DNA of 64,000 nt, from the NCBI GenBank assembly GCA_963733845.1, contig CAVTEM010000007.1:806001-870000 (forward strand), written 5' to 3'. The stretch comes from DATFQE01 sp963733845. GTDB taxonomy: Bacteria; Actinomycetota; Thermoleophilia; Gaiellales; Gaiellaceae. Below, piece by piece: positions 1 to 7,954 of this stretch; within the stretch, counting starts at the first letter, position 1; each line of letters begins with the position of its first letter. Both the position numbers and the translations under genes were made by a program. The notes beneath the pieces are model-generated. The model ran no database searches. It had not been told where the DNA came from and saw nothing but the letters and a program-made list of their open reading frames with translations.

Positions 1-399
1 CCAACGGGCTGCCCGGCGTCGAGGTCGACCCGACGACATCTGCGCCGCGTGCTCGTGAACCTGATCGAGAACGCGGTCAAGTACTCCCCCGAGGGCGGGC
101 CCGTCGTGCTCCGCGTCGACACCGAGAACGGGCGGCTCCGCGTCCATGTCAGCGACCAGGGCCTCGGCATCGCCAGGGCCGACCAGGAGCGGATCTTCGA
201 GAAGTTCTACCGAGCCGACCCGCAGCTGGCCCGCGGCGTCGGCGGCACGGGGCTGGGGCTCTACATCTCCCGCGAGCTCGTCCAGCGGATGGGCGGCGAG
301 ATCGAGGTCGACTCCGAGCCCGGCCGGGGCTCGACGTTCACGGTCGAGCTCCCCGTGCCGGTCGCGGGCGTGCGCACGGCCCAGCTCTCGAAGCCCTAG
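1..399 (+). CDS. Sensor histidine kinase, C-terminal part (5' end outside the window)
   Basis: Only the catalytic ATP-binding half of a two-component sensor kinase is present; the gene starts before the window. From about base 43 the frame reads an N box (NLIENAVKYSPEGG), a G1 box (DQGLGI), the F box (IFEKFYR) and the G2 box (GVGGTGLGLYI), and it stops at 397-399. Bases 3-38 make sense only in a different frame (NGLPGVEVDP), so one surplus base probably lies near 39-42. The tail closely resembles the end of the kinase at 6123-7607, so the two are paralogues. The stop overlaps the stop of the convergent superoxide dismutase gene in a shared CTAG. Confidence 0.9.
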   Translation, partial: PTGCPASRSTRRHLRRVLVNLIENAVKYSPEGGPVVLRVDTENGRLRVHVSDQGLGIARADQERIFEKFYRADPQLARGVGGTGLGLYISRELVQRMGGEIEVDSEPGRGSTFTVELPVPVAGVRTAQLSKP

Positions 400-995
400 C
401 CCTCGAAGCGGCGGGCGACCTCGGCCCAGTTGACGACGTTCCACCAGGCGGCGAGGTAGTCGGGCCGGCGGTTCTGGTAGCGCAGGTAGTAGGCGTGCTC
501 CCAGACGTCGATCCCGAGGAGCGGAGTCTGGCCCTGGAGGATCGGCGAGTCCTGGTTCGCCGTCGAGAGCACCGCCAGCGAGGAGCCGTCCTTCACGAGC
601 CAGGCCCAGCCGCTGCCGAACTGGTTCACGCCGGCGTCGTTGAGCTTCTGCCTGAGCGAATCGGCGTCGCCGAACGCGTCCGCGATCGCGTCGGCGAGCG
701 CGCCTTCGGGCTCCCCGCCGCCGTCCGGCGACATGAGCTGCCAGAACAGCGAGTGGTTGGCGTGCCCGCCGGCGTTGTTGCGCACCGGCGTGCGCTTGTC
801 CTCGGGCAACGCGTTCAGGTTCGCGAGCACGTCCTCGACGGGCTTGTCGGCCCACTCCGTGCCCTCCAGCGCCGCGTTCGCCTTGTCGACGTAGGCCTGA
901 TGGTGTTTGTCGTGGTGGACGCGCATCGTCTGCTCGTCGATGTGCGGTTCGAGCGCCGCGTAGTCGTACGGCAGATCTGGAACCTGAAACGGCAT
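396..995 (-). CDS. sodA: Superoxide dismutase, Mn/Fe family (probably Mn type)
   Basis: This enzyme converts superoxide to hydrogen peroxide and oxygen. The 199-residue length is normal for the family. The four metal ligands are visible: His27 (in RVHHDKHH), His81 (in GGHANHSLFW), and Asp163 and His167 (in DVWEHAYY). Gly77 and Gln148 (in TANQDSP) fit the manganese form better than the iron form, although metal use cannot be settled from sequence. No signal peptide is seen, so it is cytoplasmic. A strong purine-rich ribosome site (gaggagag) precedes the ATG. The gene stands alone, convergent with the kinase to its left and downstream of the GH13 gene on the same strand. Confidence 0.95.
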   Translation of the reverse strand: MPFQVPDLPYDYAALEPHIDEQTMRVHHDKHHQAYVDKANAALEGTEWADKPVEDVLANLNALPEDKRTPVRNNAGGHANHSLFWQLMSPDGGGEPEGALADAIADAFGDADSLRQKLNDAGVNQFGSGWAWLVKDGSSLAVLSTANQDSPILQGQTPLLGIDVWEHAYYLRYQNRRPDYLAAWWNVVNWAEVARRFEG

Positions 996-1036
996 CTCGT
1001 CTCTCCTCTCTTCGGCTTGCGCGGCGAGCCTATCGG

Positions 1037-2587
1037 CTAGGCGGTCTCAACGACTGCGCCCGTCCAGGGGTCGAGCGCGAGCTCTCCGGCCACACGCTGG
1101 CCCGACCGCCCGCGGGGGCTCGAGACCGCCACGGTTCCGGCCACGTACCCGACGCGGGCCTCGCGGTCGGAGAAATTCACCGCGACGACGACGCTTTCGC
1201 CGCGCCGCCAGGCCCAGACGCCCTCGGGGGCGTCGAGCCGCCCGTAGCTCCCCGTCCGAAGCTGCGGTAGGCGCCGACGGAGCGCGATCAGCTCCCGGGT
1301 GAAGGTGAGGATCGAGTCCGGGTCGTTTCGCTGCGCTTCGACGTTCCGCTCCCGGTGGTCGCCGAGCGGGAGCCAGGGCTCGGCTGCCGGGTCGGTGAAG
1401 CCGGCCCCCGTTGCTGCCGACCACGGCATGGGCGTGCGCATCGGATCGCGCCCGTGCTCCTGTGGCCAGCGGCGGAGCCCGACGGGATCGCGCAGGCTCT
1501 CGGGACCGAGTTCGGTCTCGGTCAGCCCGAGCTCGTCGCCGTAGTAGAGGAACGGCGTACCCCGCAGCGTGAGCAGGACGAGCAAGGCGAGCCGCGCGTG
1601 GCCGTCGTCTCCGTCGCACCAGCGCGTGGGGAAGCGGCCGGCATCGTGGTTCGACCCGGTCCAGACAGGCCATGCTCCGGCCGGGAGGAGCCGCTCGGTC
1701 TCGGCGACCACCTCGGCGAGGCTCGCGTCGAACGGCGAGTAGACGAACGGGAAGTTGAACGCGAGGTGCAGCTCGTCCTCGCCGCCGCCGTAGAACGCGA
1801 CCATCTGTTCCAGGTCGCGGATATGCGTCTCTCCCACCAGGATCCGTTCGGGGTGCTCGCCGCTTGCGAGCGTCCGCCAGCGGCGGTGGACGTCGTGGAC
1901 GCCGGGCTGGATCGCCAGGGAACCGAGCTCGGGGTCCTTGACGATCGAATGGGCCACGTCGATGCGAAAGCCCGCGACCCCGCGGGCGAACCAGTAGCGG
2001 AGAATCTCGTCGAAGGCGTCGCGGACGCCGTCGTTCCACCAGTTGAGGTCCGGTTGCTCGGCCAGGAACTGGTGCAGGTACCACTGGTTCGTCGCACGGT
2101 CGAGCGTCCAGGCAGGGCCGTCGAAGACACTCGTCCAGCCGTTCGGCGGCGAGCCGTCGGCAGCCCCGTCGGCCCACACATACCAATCGCGATGGGCGGA
2201 ATCGCGAGAGGAGCGTGAGTCGAGGAACCACGGATGGCGGTCCGACGTGTGGTTCGGCACGAGGTCGAGCAGGATGCGGATGCCGCGGCGCGCCGCCTCG
2301 GCGATCAGCCGGTCGAGGTCGTCGAGGGTGCCGAGCTCGGGATGCACGCTTCGGTAGTCGGAGACGTCGTAGCCCCAGTCGGCGTTCGGGGAAGGCATCG
2401 TCGGGTTGAGCCAGATGCCGTCGACCCCGAGCCATTCCAGGTAGTCGAGCCGCGCGGTGAGGCCCGGCAGGTCGCCGACGCCGTCGCCGTTGGAGTCCGC
2501 GAACGAGCGTGGATACACCTGGTAGAGGACCCCTTCGCGCCACCAGGATTTCAAGTCGTGCGGATTCGGGAACACGAGAGAAGGCAT
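1037..2587 (-). CDS. Glycoside hydrolase family 13 alpha-glucosidase/amylase-like enzyme
   Basis: A 516-residue GH13 enzyme that hydrolyses or transfers alpha-linked glucose units. From the chosen ATG, the four GH13 conserved regions are present: DLVPNH; GFRIDVAHS with nucleophile Asp210; ILVGETH with acid/base Glu253; and GSNHD with Asp315. The motif RTPMPW is typical of the oligo-1,6-glucosidase/alpha-glucosidase branch, but trehalose synthase or sucrose hydrolase cannot be excluded. There is no signal peptide, so it probably acts on imported oligosaccharides. An in-frame start exists at 2650, but the fold begins at WWREGVLYQVYPRSF just after the ATG at 2587. That ATG shares bases with the start of the divergent kinase (palindromic CATG). 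Confidence 0.9.
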   Translation of the reverse strand: MPSLVFPNPHDLKSWWREGVLYQVYPRSFADSNGDGVGDLPGLTARLDYLEWLGVDGIWLNPTMPSPNADWGYDVSDYRSVHPELGTLDDLDRLIAEAARRGIRILLDLVPNHTSDRHPWFLDSRSSRDSAHRDWYVWADGAADGSPPNGWTSVFDGPAWTLDRATNQWYLHQFLAEQPDLNWWNDGVRDAFDEILRYWFARGVAGFRIDVAHSIVKDPELGSLAIQPGVHDVHRRWRTLASGEHPERILVGETHIRDLEQMVAFYGGGEDELHLAFNFPFVYSPFDASLAEVVAETERLLPAGAWPVWTGSNHDAGRFPTRWCDGDDGHARLALLVLLTLRGTPFLYYGDELGLTETELGPESLRDPVGLRRWPQEHGRDPMRTPMPWSAATGAGFTDPAAEPWLPLGDHRERNVEAQRNDPDSILTFTRELIALRRRLPQLRTGSYGRLDAPEGVWAWRRGESVVVAVNFSDREARVGYVAGTVAVSSPRGRSGQRVAGELALDPWTGAVVETA

Positions 2588-3629
2588 GAGCGTGGGCTCG
2601 ACACGATTCCAGACTGCGTCCGGCGACCGCACGGATCTATCCGCGCGCATCCTCGATCGTCTTCCGCACGCCGTCGTCGCGCTGGATCGCGGGTTTCGGG
2701 TGGGCTATGCCAACGCGGCTGCGGACAGGCTGCTCGGCGAGGGCGGCTCGCTCGCGGGAAACGTGCTGCGGGAGCACTGGCTCGAAGTTCCACTCCGCGC
2801 GCTCGTCGAGCAGGCGTTCGAGCCTGCTGCGGAGCCGGAGGAGGTGCGCACGACGACCGCCGGCACGGAGTCGTCCTACGACATCAGGGTGCTGCCGCCC
2901 GACTCGGAAGGTCAGGTGCTCCTCCTGATCGTCGACGTCTCCCCGGGCGCGCGCCTCGTGCGGGCCGAGCGCGAGTTCGTCACGAACGCGGCCCACCAGC
3001 TGCGAACTCCGGTCGCCGCGCTGGCGAGCGCGATCGAGGTACTCCAGGGCGGGGCGAAGGACGTGCCCGAGGCACGGGATCGCTTCCTTGCGCACCTCGA
3101 CCGCCAGTGCGACCGCCTCGTCCGGCTCACGCGTGCGCTGCTCCTGCTCGCGCGATCGCAGGCTCTGTCCGAGCCGCCGACCGTGGAGATCGTGCCGCTC
3201 AGGCCCCTGCTCGAATCGGTCGCCCGCGGGCTGCGTCCGACGCCGGGCGTGGACGTGCGGGTCCTCTGCCCGCTCGATTTGGCGGCGCTGACGAACCTGG
3301 ACCTCCTGGAGCAGGCGCTCGGCAACCTGGCCGAGAACGCCGCGAAGTACACGGCCGAGGGCGAGATCGTGCTCATCGCCTCCCAGCGGGAGGAGGGAGC
3401 GATCGAGGTCGTCGTGAGCGACACCGGAGCGGGCATCGACCTCCCCTCCGTGTCGCGCTTCGAGCGCTTCTATCGCGAGCCGGGCGTGGAGGGCGAAGGC
3501 TTCGGCCTCGGGCTGGCGATCGCGGCCGAGGCGCTGCGAGTGCTGGGCGGCTCGCTCGTGGTCGAGGGCGACAGCGCGGGAACGCGCGCCGTCGTCACGC
3601 TGCCTGCTGCGGGAACATTGAAGCCATGA
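2586..3629 (+). CDS. Soluble PAS sensor histidine kinase, partner of the next gene
   Basis: A 347-residue two-component kinase with no membrane segment, so it senses something in the cytoplasm. Residues about 18-120 look like a PAS domain (RLPHAVVALDRGFRVGYAN). The dimerisation/phosphoacceptor helix follows with His137 in AAHQLRTP, then the ATPase domain with an N box (LGNLAENAAKY), a G1 box (SDTGAGI) and a G2 box (GEGFGLGLAI). The stop overlaps the response-regulator start by ATGA, so the two are translationally coupled and very probably a cognate pair. The start shares its ATG bases with the divergent GH13 gene, so one of the two starts may lie elsewhere. Confidence 0.9.
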   Translation: MSVGSTRFQTASGDRTDLSARILDRLPHAVVALDRGFRVGYANAAADRLLGEGGSLAGNVLREHWLEVPLRALVEQAFEPAAEPEEVRTTTAGTESSYDIRVLPPDSEGQVLLLIVDVSPGARLVRAEREFVTNAAHQLRTPVAALASAIEVLQGGAKDVPEARDRFLAHLDRQCDRLVRLTRALLLLARSQALSEPPTVEIVPLRPLLESVARGLRPTPGVDVRVLCPLDLAALTNLDLLEQALGNLAENAAKYTAEGEIVLIASQREEGAIEVVVSDTGAGIDLPSVSRFERFYREPGVEGEGFGLGLAIAAEALRVLGGSLVVEGDSAGTRAVVTLPAAGTLKP

Positions 3630-4315
3630 GTGCGCGGATCCTCGTCGTCGACGACGAACTGGCGATAGTCGATGCCGTCACGTACGCACTGCAGGGCGAG
3701 GGCTACGTCGTGGACGGTCGGGACAACGGCCTCGAGGCTCTCGAGACCGCACTGGAGAACGTCTTCGACCTCGTCATCCTCGACCTGATGCTGCCGGGAC
3801 TCTCCGGAACCGAGGTCTGCCGCCGGCTGCGCGAGGCGAGCGACGTCCCGATCCTGATGCTGACTGCGAAGGACGCCGAGGTCGACCGCGTGCTCGGCCT
3901 GGAGGTGGGCGCGGACGACTACGTGACCAAGCCGTTCTCGATCGCCGAGCTCGTCAGCCGCGTCCGCGCGATCCTGCGCCGTCGCGAGCTCGATCGCACG
4001 GGCCACGGCTACTCGTTCCGCAAGATCGGCAGCCTGAGCCTCGATCTCGCGCGCCACACCGTCAGCCTGGACGGGCGTGACGTTCGGCTGACGCCGTCCG
4101 AGTTCCGGCTGCTCGCGCTTCTGGCGGAGGAGCCCGAGCGTGTCTACCCCCGGCGCGAGATCATGCAGCACCTCTGGGAGAGCAGCTACGTGGGCGACGA
4201 GCGCGCGTGCGACATCCATATCTCCAACCTGCGCCGCAAGCTCGCGCAGGACGTCGGCGGGCCGGAGCGGATCGTCACGGTCCGCGGGGTGGGCTACAAG
4301 CTCGTCCCTGTGTGA
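3626..4315 (+). CDS. OmpR/PhoB-family response regulator
   Basis: A 229-residue DNA-binding response regulator. The receiver domain (1-118) has the acidic pocket Asp9/Asp10, phosphoacceptor Asp53 (LVILDLMLPG), Thr80 and Lys102 (YVTKPF). The C-terminal winged helix (about 135-228) has the usual LTPSEFRLLALL and VRGVGYKL motifs. The best match is the PhoB/MprA type, but the target genes cannot be told from sequence. It is coupled to the kinase gene by an ATGA overlap. Confidence 0.95.
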   Translation: MSARILVVDDELAIVDAVTYALQGEGYVVDGRDNGLEALETALENVFDLVILDLMLPGLSGTEVCRRLREASDVPILMLTAKDAEVDRVLGLEVGADDYVTKPFSIAELVSRVRAILRRRELDRTGHGYSFRKIGSLSLDLARHTVSLDGRDVRLTPSEFRLLALLAEEPERVYPRREIMQHLWESSYVGDERACDIHISNLRRKLAQDVGGPERIVTVRGVGYKLVPV

Positions 4316-4372
4316 GCAAAGCCACAGACTTCCCTTAGAGCCCGCTGAAGGGGCCGCGGCTACGGTGGCCGC

Positions 4373-4747
4373 GTGGATGACGGCTTCGATCTGACCTCCG
4401 CGTACCTCGGCGGAAACGCCCACGTCGTCACGGTGGCGGGCGACCTCGACGTGGCGACCGCGCCGAGGCTCAGCTCCGAGCTCGTGCGCGCGAGCTCCGA
4501 GGGAGCCACGGAGATCGTGGTCGACCTGCTCCGGGTGCCGTTCGTCGATTCCGTCGCGCTCGGGGTCCTCGTCGAGGCCTCGAAGCGAACGACGGCCGGC
4601 GGCGGGGTGTTCAGGGTCGTGTGCCACGACCGCCGCATCGCCCGGATCATCGAGATCACCGGCCTCCACCGCGTGTTCCGTCTGCACGCGAGCCTGCGCG
4701 AGGCACTCGAGGCGCTCGAGTTCCCGATCCCGGAGCCGTCGCGATGA
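4373..4747 (+). CDS. STAS-domain anti-sigma factor antagonist-like protein
   Basis: A 124-residue protein that is almost entirely one STAS domain (VAGDLDVATAPRL, then VDSVALGVLVEASKR). Ser60 in FVDS sits where SpoIIAA/RsbV proteins are phosphorylated by their anti-sigma kinase. In that system the unphosphorylated antagonist frees a sigma factor. No partner kinase or sigma gene adjoins it, so the target is unknown. The start is GTG at 4373. The end overlaps the thioredoxin-like gene by ATGA, which suggests the two products are made together. A paralogue lies at 20735-21097. Confidence 0.88.
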   Translation: MDDGFDLTSAYLGGNAHVVTVAGDLDVATAPRLSSELVRASSEGATEIVVDLLRVPFVDSVALGVLVEASKRTTAGGGVFRVVCHDRRIARIIEITGLHRVFRLHASLREALEALEFPIPEPSR

Positions 4748-5043
4748 GCGTTGCGGCGATCCCCGGGCACAAGCCCCGGCTTGTCTTCTTCTTCTCGGCG
4801 GCGTCCGGCCCGTGCCGCCGCGTCGAGGGCTTCCTTGCCCAGGTGCTCCAGCAGCGCAGGAACCACGAGACCTTCCGCCTCTACCGCGTCGACCAGGACG
4901 AGAACCCCGAGCTGGCCCGGCAGTTCCACGTCGAGCGGGTGCCGACGCTGTACGTCGTCGAGGGCAAGACGGTCCGCGCCACGCTCGTGGAGCCGCGCGG
5001 TTGCCGCGATATCCAGCACTTTCTCTCGCCCTGGCTGAGCTAG
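4744..5043 (+). CDS. Thioredoxin-fold protein with a single active-site cysteine
   Basis: A 99-residue protein with the thioredoxin order: a hydrophobic strand (LVFFFSAASGPCRR), a cis-Pro strand (VERVPTLYVV) and a short C-terminal helix. The usual WCGPC active site is replaced by ASGPC. With only the second cysteine left, a dithiol redox cycle is not possible there. It could act as a monothiol enzyme, a chaperone like YbbN, or a scaffold. A second cysteine (PRGCRD) lies near the end, away from the active site. The start is coupled to the STAS gene by ATGA. Confidence 0.75.
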   Translation: MSVAAIPGHKPRLVFFFSAASGPCRRVEGFLAQVLQQRRNHETFRLYRVDQDENPELARQFHVERVPTLYVVEGKTVRATLVEPRGCRDIQHFLSPWLS

Positions 5044-5236
5044 CGCAGCGAAGAAACAGTGCTACGGTTAAGGCCTCGCCCCCCGAGGACGGGCGCCGTT
5101 TCGAGCGCCGTCGCCAACTACGCATGCCGGGTGACCAGGAGAGCGCAGGACTCGACGCCGCCGAGCCGGTAGGCCCGCCGCGGCACGGCCCTTCGCCGTT
5201 CAAGTGCCTGCAACGAGCGACCGATAGAGGCGGCGA
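5044..5236 (+). other. 193-base leader upstream of the M23 peptidase gene
   Basis: A gene-free stretch before the cell-wall hydrolase gene. A TACGGT hexamer at about 5063-5068 could be a -10 box, which would leave a leader of roughly 160 bases. The leader is rich in short pairable GC blocks (CGCCG repeats, GCCGCCGAGCCGGTAGGC). Actinobacterial cell-wall hydrolase genes are often preceded by c-di-AMP riboswitches, but I could not match the conserved core of that class with confidence. It is recorded as a possible structured leader of unknown type. Confidence 0.25.
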
Positions 5237-6097
5237 ATGCGGCGATCGGTGACCTGTGGCCTGCTGCTGGCGCTCGCCTGGGCGCTGCCTGCCACCGTGC
5301 AGGCGATGGGCGACCCGGACGTCGCGGCGCTCCAGGTCGGGCTCAAGAACCGCGGTTTCTACGGCGGGACGGTCGACGGCGCGATGGGTGCCGGCACCGA
5401 CGCCGCGCTCCGCCGCTTCCAGGGCCGCACGGGCCTCACGCCCGACGGCCTCGTGGGGGCGAAGACGCGGCTCGCCTTGGGGCGCTACGGCAAGCAGGTC
5501 TCGCTCGGGCGCCGGGCCCTCCGCGCGGGAGACTCCGGCTGGGACGTTGCGGCGCTGCAGTTCCTGCTCGCTTGGCAGGGCTTTCCCTCGGGTGCGCTGG
5601 ACGGCCGCCTCAGCAGCCAGACGGACACCGCGCTGCGTAAGTTCCAGCGCTGGGCCGGGATCGCGCCTGACGGGGTGGCAGGACCGGTGACGGTCGCCGC
5701 TCTGCGCGCGGAGCCGCAGCACTCCCCGGTCGCGCTGAGGGCTCCGAGTCCGCTCACACCGAGCGAGGACTTCGGACCGCGGGGCAACCGCTTCCACGCG
5801 GGCGTCGACTACCCCGCACCGGCGGGCACTCCGGCTCTCGCGGCCGGCTTCGGCCGCGTCGTTCACTCGGGACCCATGCGGGGAGGCTGGGGCAGGGTCG
5901 TCGTGCTCGACCACGGACAGGGGCTGCGCACGTGGTACGCCCACCTCTCGGCGACGCGGGTCCGCTTAGGCGAGAACGTGGCCGCCGGCGCCGCCGTGGG
6001 CCTCGTCGGGGCCAGCGGGCGAGCGACCGGTCCGCATCTCCACTTCGAGGTCCAGCTCCGGGGAGCGGCGCTCGATCCGCTCTCGGCCCTGACCTGA
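5237..6097 (+). CDS. Secreted M23 (LytM-type) peptidase with two peptidoglycan-binding domains
   Basis: A 286-residue exported protein. The signal peptide is residues 1-23 (RRSVTCGLLLALAWALPATVQA, cut after QA). Two PG_binding_1 repeats follow at about 28-80 and 100-155, each with an FYGGTVDG- or FPSGALDG-like motif and a helix beginning TDAALR/TDTALR. The zinc peptidase domain occupies about 178-283, with His187 and Asp191 (HAGVD), His236 (WYAHLS) and His267/His269 (GPHLHFEV), so all catalytic and zinc positions are kept. It should cut peptide cross-links in peptidoglycan outside the membrane. It is probably monocistronic, with the next gene 25 bases downstream. Confidence 0.93.
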   Translation: MRRSVTCGLLLALAWALPATVQAMGDPDVAALQVGLKNRGFYGGTVDGAMGAGTDAALRRFQGRTGLTPDGLVGAKTRLALGRYGKQVSLGRRALRAGDSGWDVAALQFLLAWQGFPSGALDGRLSSQTDTALRKFQRWAGIAPDGVAGPVTVAALRAEPQHSPVALRAPSPLTPSEDFGPRGNRFHAGVDYPAPAGTPALAAGFGRVVHSGPMRGGWGRVVVLDHGQGLRTWYAHLSATRVRLGENVAAGAAVGLVGASGRATGPHLHFEVQLRGAALDPLSALT

Positions 6098-6122
6098 GGA
6101 ACGGAGTACGCTCCGCTCCTCG

Positions 6123-7607
6123 GTGAGCGACCACGCCTTCTCGAGTAGTCGTGGACTCGTGTTGCCGGAGCAGGCCGAGTCCATCCTCCGCCAGGTGGCG
6201 GACGCGATCACCGTCCAGGCCCCGGACGGACGCCTGCTCTACGCGAACGACGCAGCCGTGCGCACGCTCGGCTTCGAGAGCCGGGAGGAGCTGCTCGAGG
6301 CTCCACTGGAGCAGCTCGTGGCCCCGTACGAGCTGCTCGCTCCCGACGGCAGCCCCTTTCCCGTCGAGCGCCTACCCGGCCGGCTGGCGCTGACCGGCGT
6401 CGATTCCGAGCAGTTGCTGCGCTATCGCGTCCGGGCCACGGGCGAGATGCGCTGGGTGGTCGGGCGCGGGACTGCCGTCCACGGCGAGGACGGCGCCGTC
6501 GCGTACGCGATCAACGTCTTCCGCGACGTCACCGACCGGCAGCAAGCCGAGGAGCGCCTGCACGCGGCGCTCGCCCTCGAATACGTCGCGGACGGGGTCT
6601 TCCTGCTCGACGCCGAGGGCGTGATCCGCTTCTGGAACCCCGCGGCAGAGGCGATCACCGGGCTGCGGGTCGGCGACGTCGTCGGGCGGTCCGCCGCGGA
6701 GGCGATCCCGGGCTGGGAGGAGATCGCCGAGCGGGTGGCAGCGGGCGCCGACGGGCGTCCCGAGACCGTCCCGCTCGAACTGGACGGCCGCGAGGTGTGG
6801 CTCTCGATCGGCGCCGTCGGCTTCGACGAAGGCGCGGTGTTCGCCTTCCGCGATCTGACCGAGGAGCGCGGCCTCGACCAGCTGAAGGCGGATTTCGTCT
6901 CGACGGTGTCGCACGAGCTGCGGACGCCGCTGGCCGCGATCTACGGGGCTTCACGAACGCTGCTCCGCGGCGACATCGACCTCGAGGAGGAGCAGCGCGC
7001 GACTCTGCTCGACGTGATCGGACATGAGGCCGACCGACTCGCCAGGACGGTGAACGACATCCTCTGGGCCAGCCGGCTGGATTCGGCGAGCCTCCGGATC
7101 AGCGTGGAGAGCTGCGATGCGAGCTTGCTCGTGCGTGAGGTCGTCGAGGCCGCGCGAACGCACCTGCCCGAGCGAATCACGCTGGCGGTATGGGACACCG
7201 AGCCGCTGCCGCGGATCCGCTGCGACCCCGACAAGGTGCGGCAGGTCGTCTCGAACCTGATCGACAACGCGGCGAAGTATTCGCCGGACGGCGGCGTGGT
7301 CGAGGTCCGGCTCAGGCGTGAGGGGACGGCCGTCCGCTTCTCGGTCTGCGACGAAGGGCTCGGCATCCCGGTCGCCGAGCAGCGGCGGATCTTCGAGAAG
7401 TTCTACCGCGTCGACCCGAACCTGAGTCGCGGCATCGGCGGCACCGGTCTGGGTCTCTACATCTGCCAGGAGCTGGTTCGCCGCATGGAAGGCCACATCT
7501 GGGTCGAGTCGCGCGAAGGCAAGGGCTCGACGTTCTGGTTCGACCTACCCGTGGCGGCCGGAGAGCCGGGGGACGACTCCTCGCCGTCCCCCGTGCGCGC
7601 CGTCTAG
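6123..7607 (+). CDS. PAS-PAS sensor histidine kinase
   Basis: A 494-residue kinase without transmembrane segments. Two PAS domains lie at about 17-140 and 147-250; the first ends in a PAC-like INVFRDVTDRQQAEE. The phosphoacceptor is His264 in TVSHELRTPLAAIYG, followed by an ATPase domain with NLIDNAAKYSPDGG, DEGLGI, IFEKFYR and GIGGTGLGLYI. The C-terminal 110 residues are close to the kinase at the left edge of the window. No response regulator adjoins it. The start is GTG at 6123; the stop overlaps the convergent DUF6458 gene by four bases. Confidence 0.92.
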   Translation: MSDHAFSSSRGLVLPEQAESILRQVADAITVQAPDGRLLYANDAAVRTLGFESREELLEAPLEQLVAPYELLAPDGSPFPVERLPGRLALTGVDSEQLLRYRVRATGEMRWVVGRGTAVHGEDGAVAYAINVFRDVTDRQQAEERLHAALALEYVADGVFLLDAEGVIRFWNPAAEAITGLRVGDVVGRSAAEAIPGWEEIAERVAAGADGRPETVPLELDGREVWLSIGAVGFDEGAVFAFRDLTEERGLDQLKADFVSTVSHELRTPLAAIYGASRTLLRGDIDLEEEQRATLLDVIGHEADRLARTVNDILWASRLDSASLRISVESCDASLLVREVVEAARTHLPERITLAVWDTEPLPRIRCDPDKVRQVVSNLIDNAAKYSPDGGVVEVRLRREGTAVRFSVCDEGLGIPVAEQRRIFEKFYRVDPNLSRGIGGTGLGLYICQELVRRMEGHIWVESREGKGSTFWFDLPVAAGEPGDDSSPSPVRAV

Positions 7608-7840
7608 TACGGAGGTCCGCCTGCGGGGCCGTCCTCGACGTACGTCGCCCTACGGCGGCCCATGTAGCCCGGTCCGCCCCACGACGACCAGAAGATCATC
7701 GAGAGCACGAGCCCGACGGCCCCGACGGCCAGAAGGATCCAGCCGACCGTTTGCACGTCGAGGCCCTGTACCTCGGCACTGACCGCGAACGCCAGGATGG
7801 CGCCGAGCGCGATCAGGAAGATGCTGACTCCGATACCCAC
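7604..7840 (-). CDS. DUF6458-family small membrane protein
   Basis: A 78-residue protein with two membrane helices (GVSIFLIALGAILAFAV and VGWILLAVGAVGLVLSMIFW) joined by a short loop containing GLDVQTVG, then a Gly/Pro/Arg tail. This layout and the N-terminal motif GIGVSIFLIALGAILAFAV match the actinobacterial DUF6458 family, whose function is unknown. It faces away from the cytochrome oxidase operon, with 114 bases between the two starts. Confidence 0.85.
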   Translation of the reverse strand: MGIGVSIFLIALGAILAFAVSAEVQGLDVQTVGWILLAVGAVGLVLSMIFWSSWGGPGYMGRRRATYVEDGPAGGPPY

Positions 7841-7895
7841 GTTTCGTTCCTCCTTGGTTTCAGGTCCCGGGCCGGTCTACCCGGCTTGGGGTCGC

Positions 7896-7915
7896 GTAAA
7901 CGTTCCAACCGTTAC
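7896..7915. promoter_or_regulatory. Imperfect palindrome in the DUF6458/coxB divergent gap
   Basis: The 20 bases GTAAACGTTCCAACCGTTAC form an imperfect dyad (GTAA-CGTT against AAC-GTTAC) in the gap between two divergent genes. Position and symmetry fit a regulator site. No regulator gene is adjacent, and the assignment rests only on symmetry. Confidence 0.3.
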
Positions 7916-7954
7916 GACTGCTTTCGGAATGCGCTTCGACTAGGCTCGCGATCG

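Noticed and set aside
5044..5236. c-di-AMP (ydaO-type) riboswitch
   Set aside because: Fragments such as GGGTGA and CCGGTAGGC recall it, but the conserved core could not be aligned by eye.
3470..5944. An 824-codon open frame on the minus strand
   Set aside because: It runs antisense to four well-supported genes, is Arg/Ala-rich without any domain, and is a product of high GC content.
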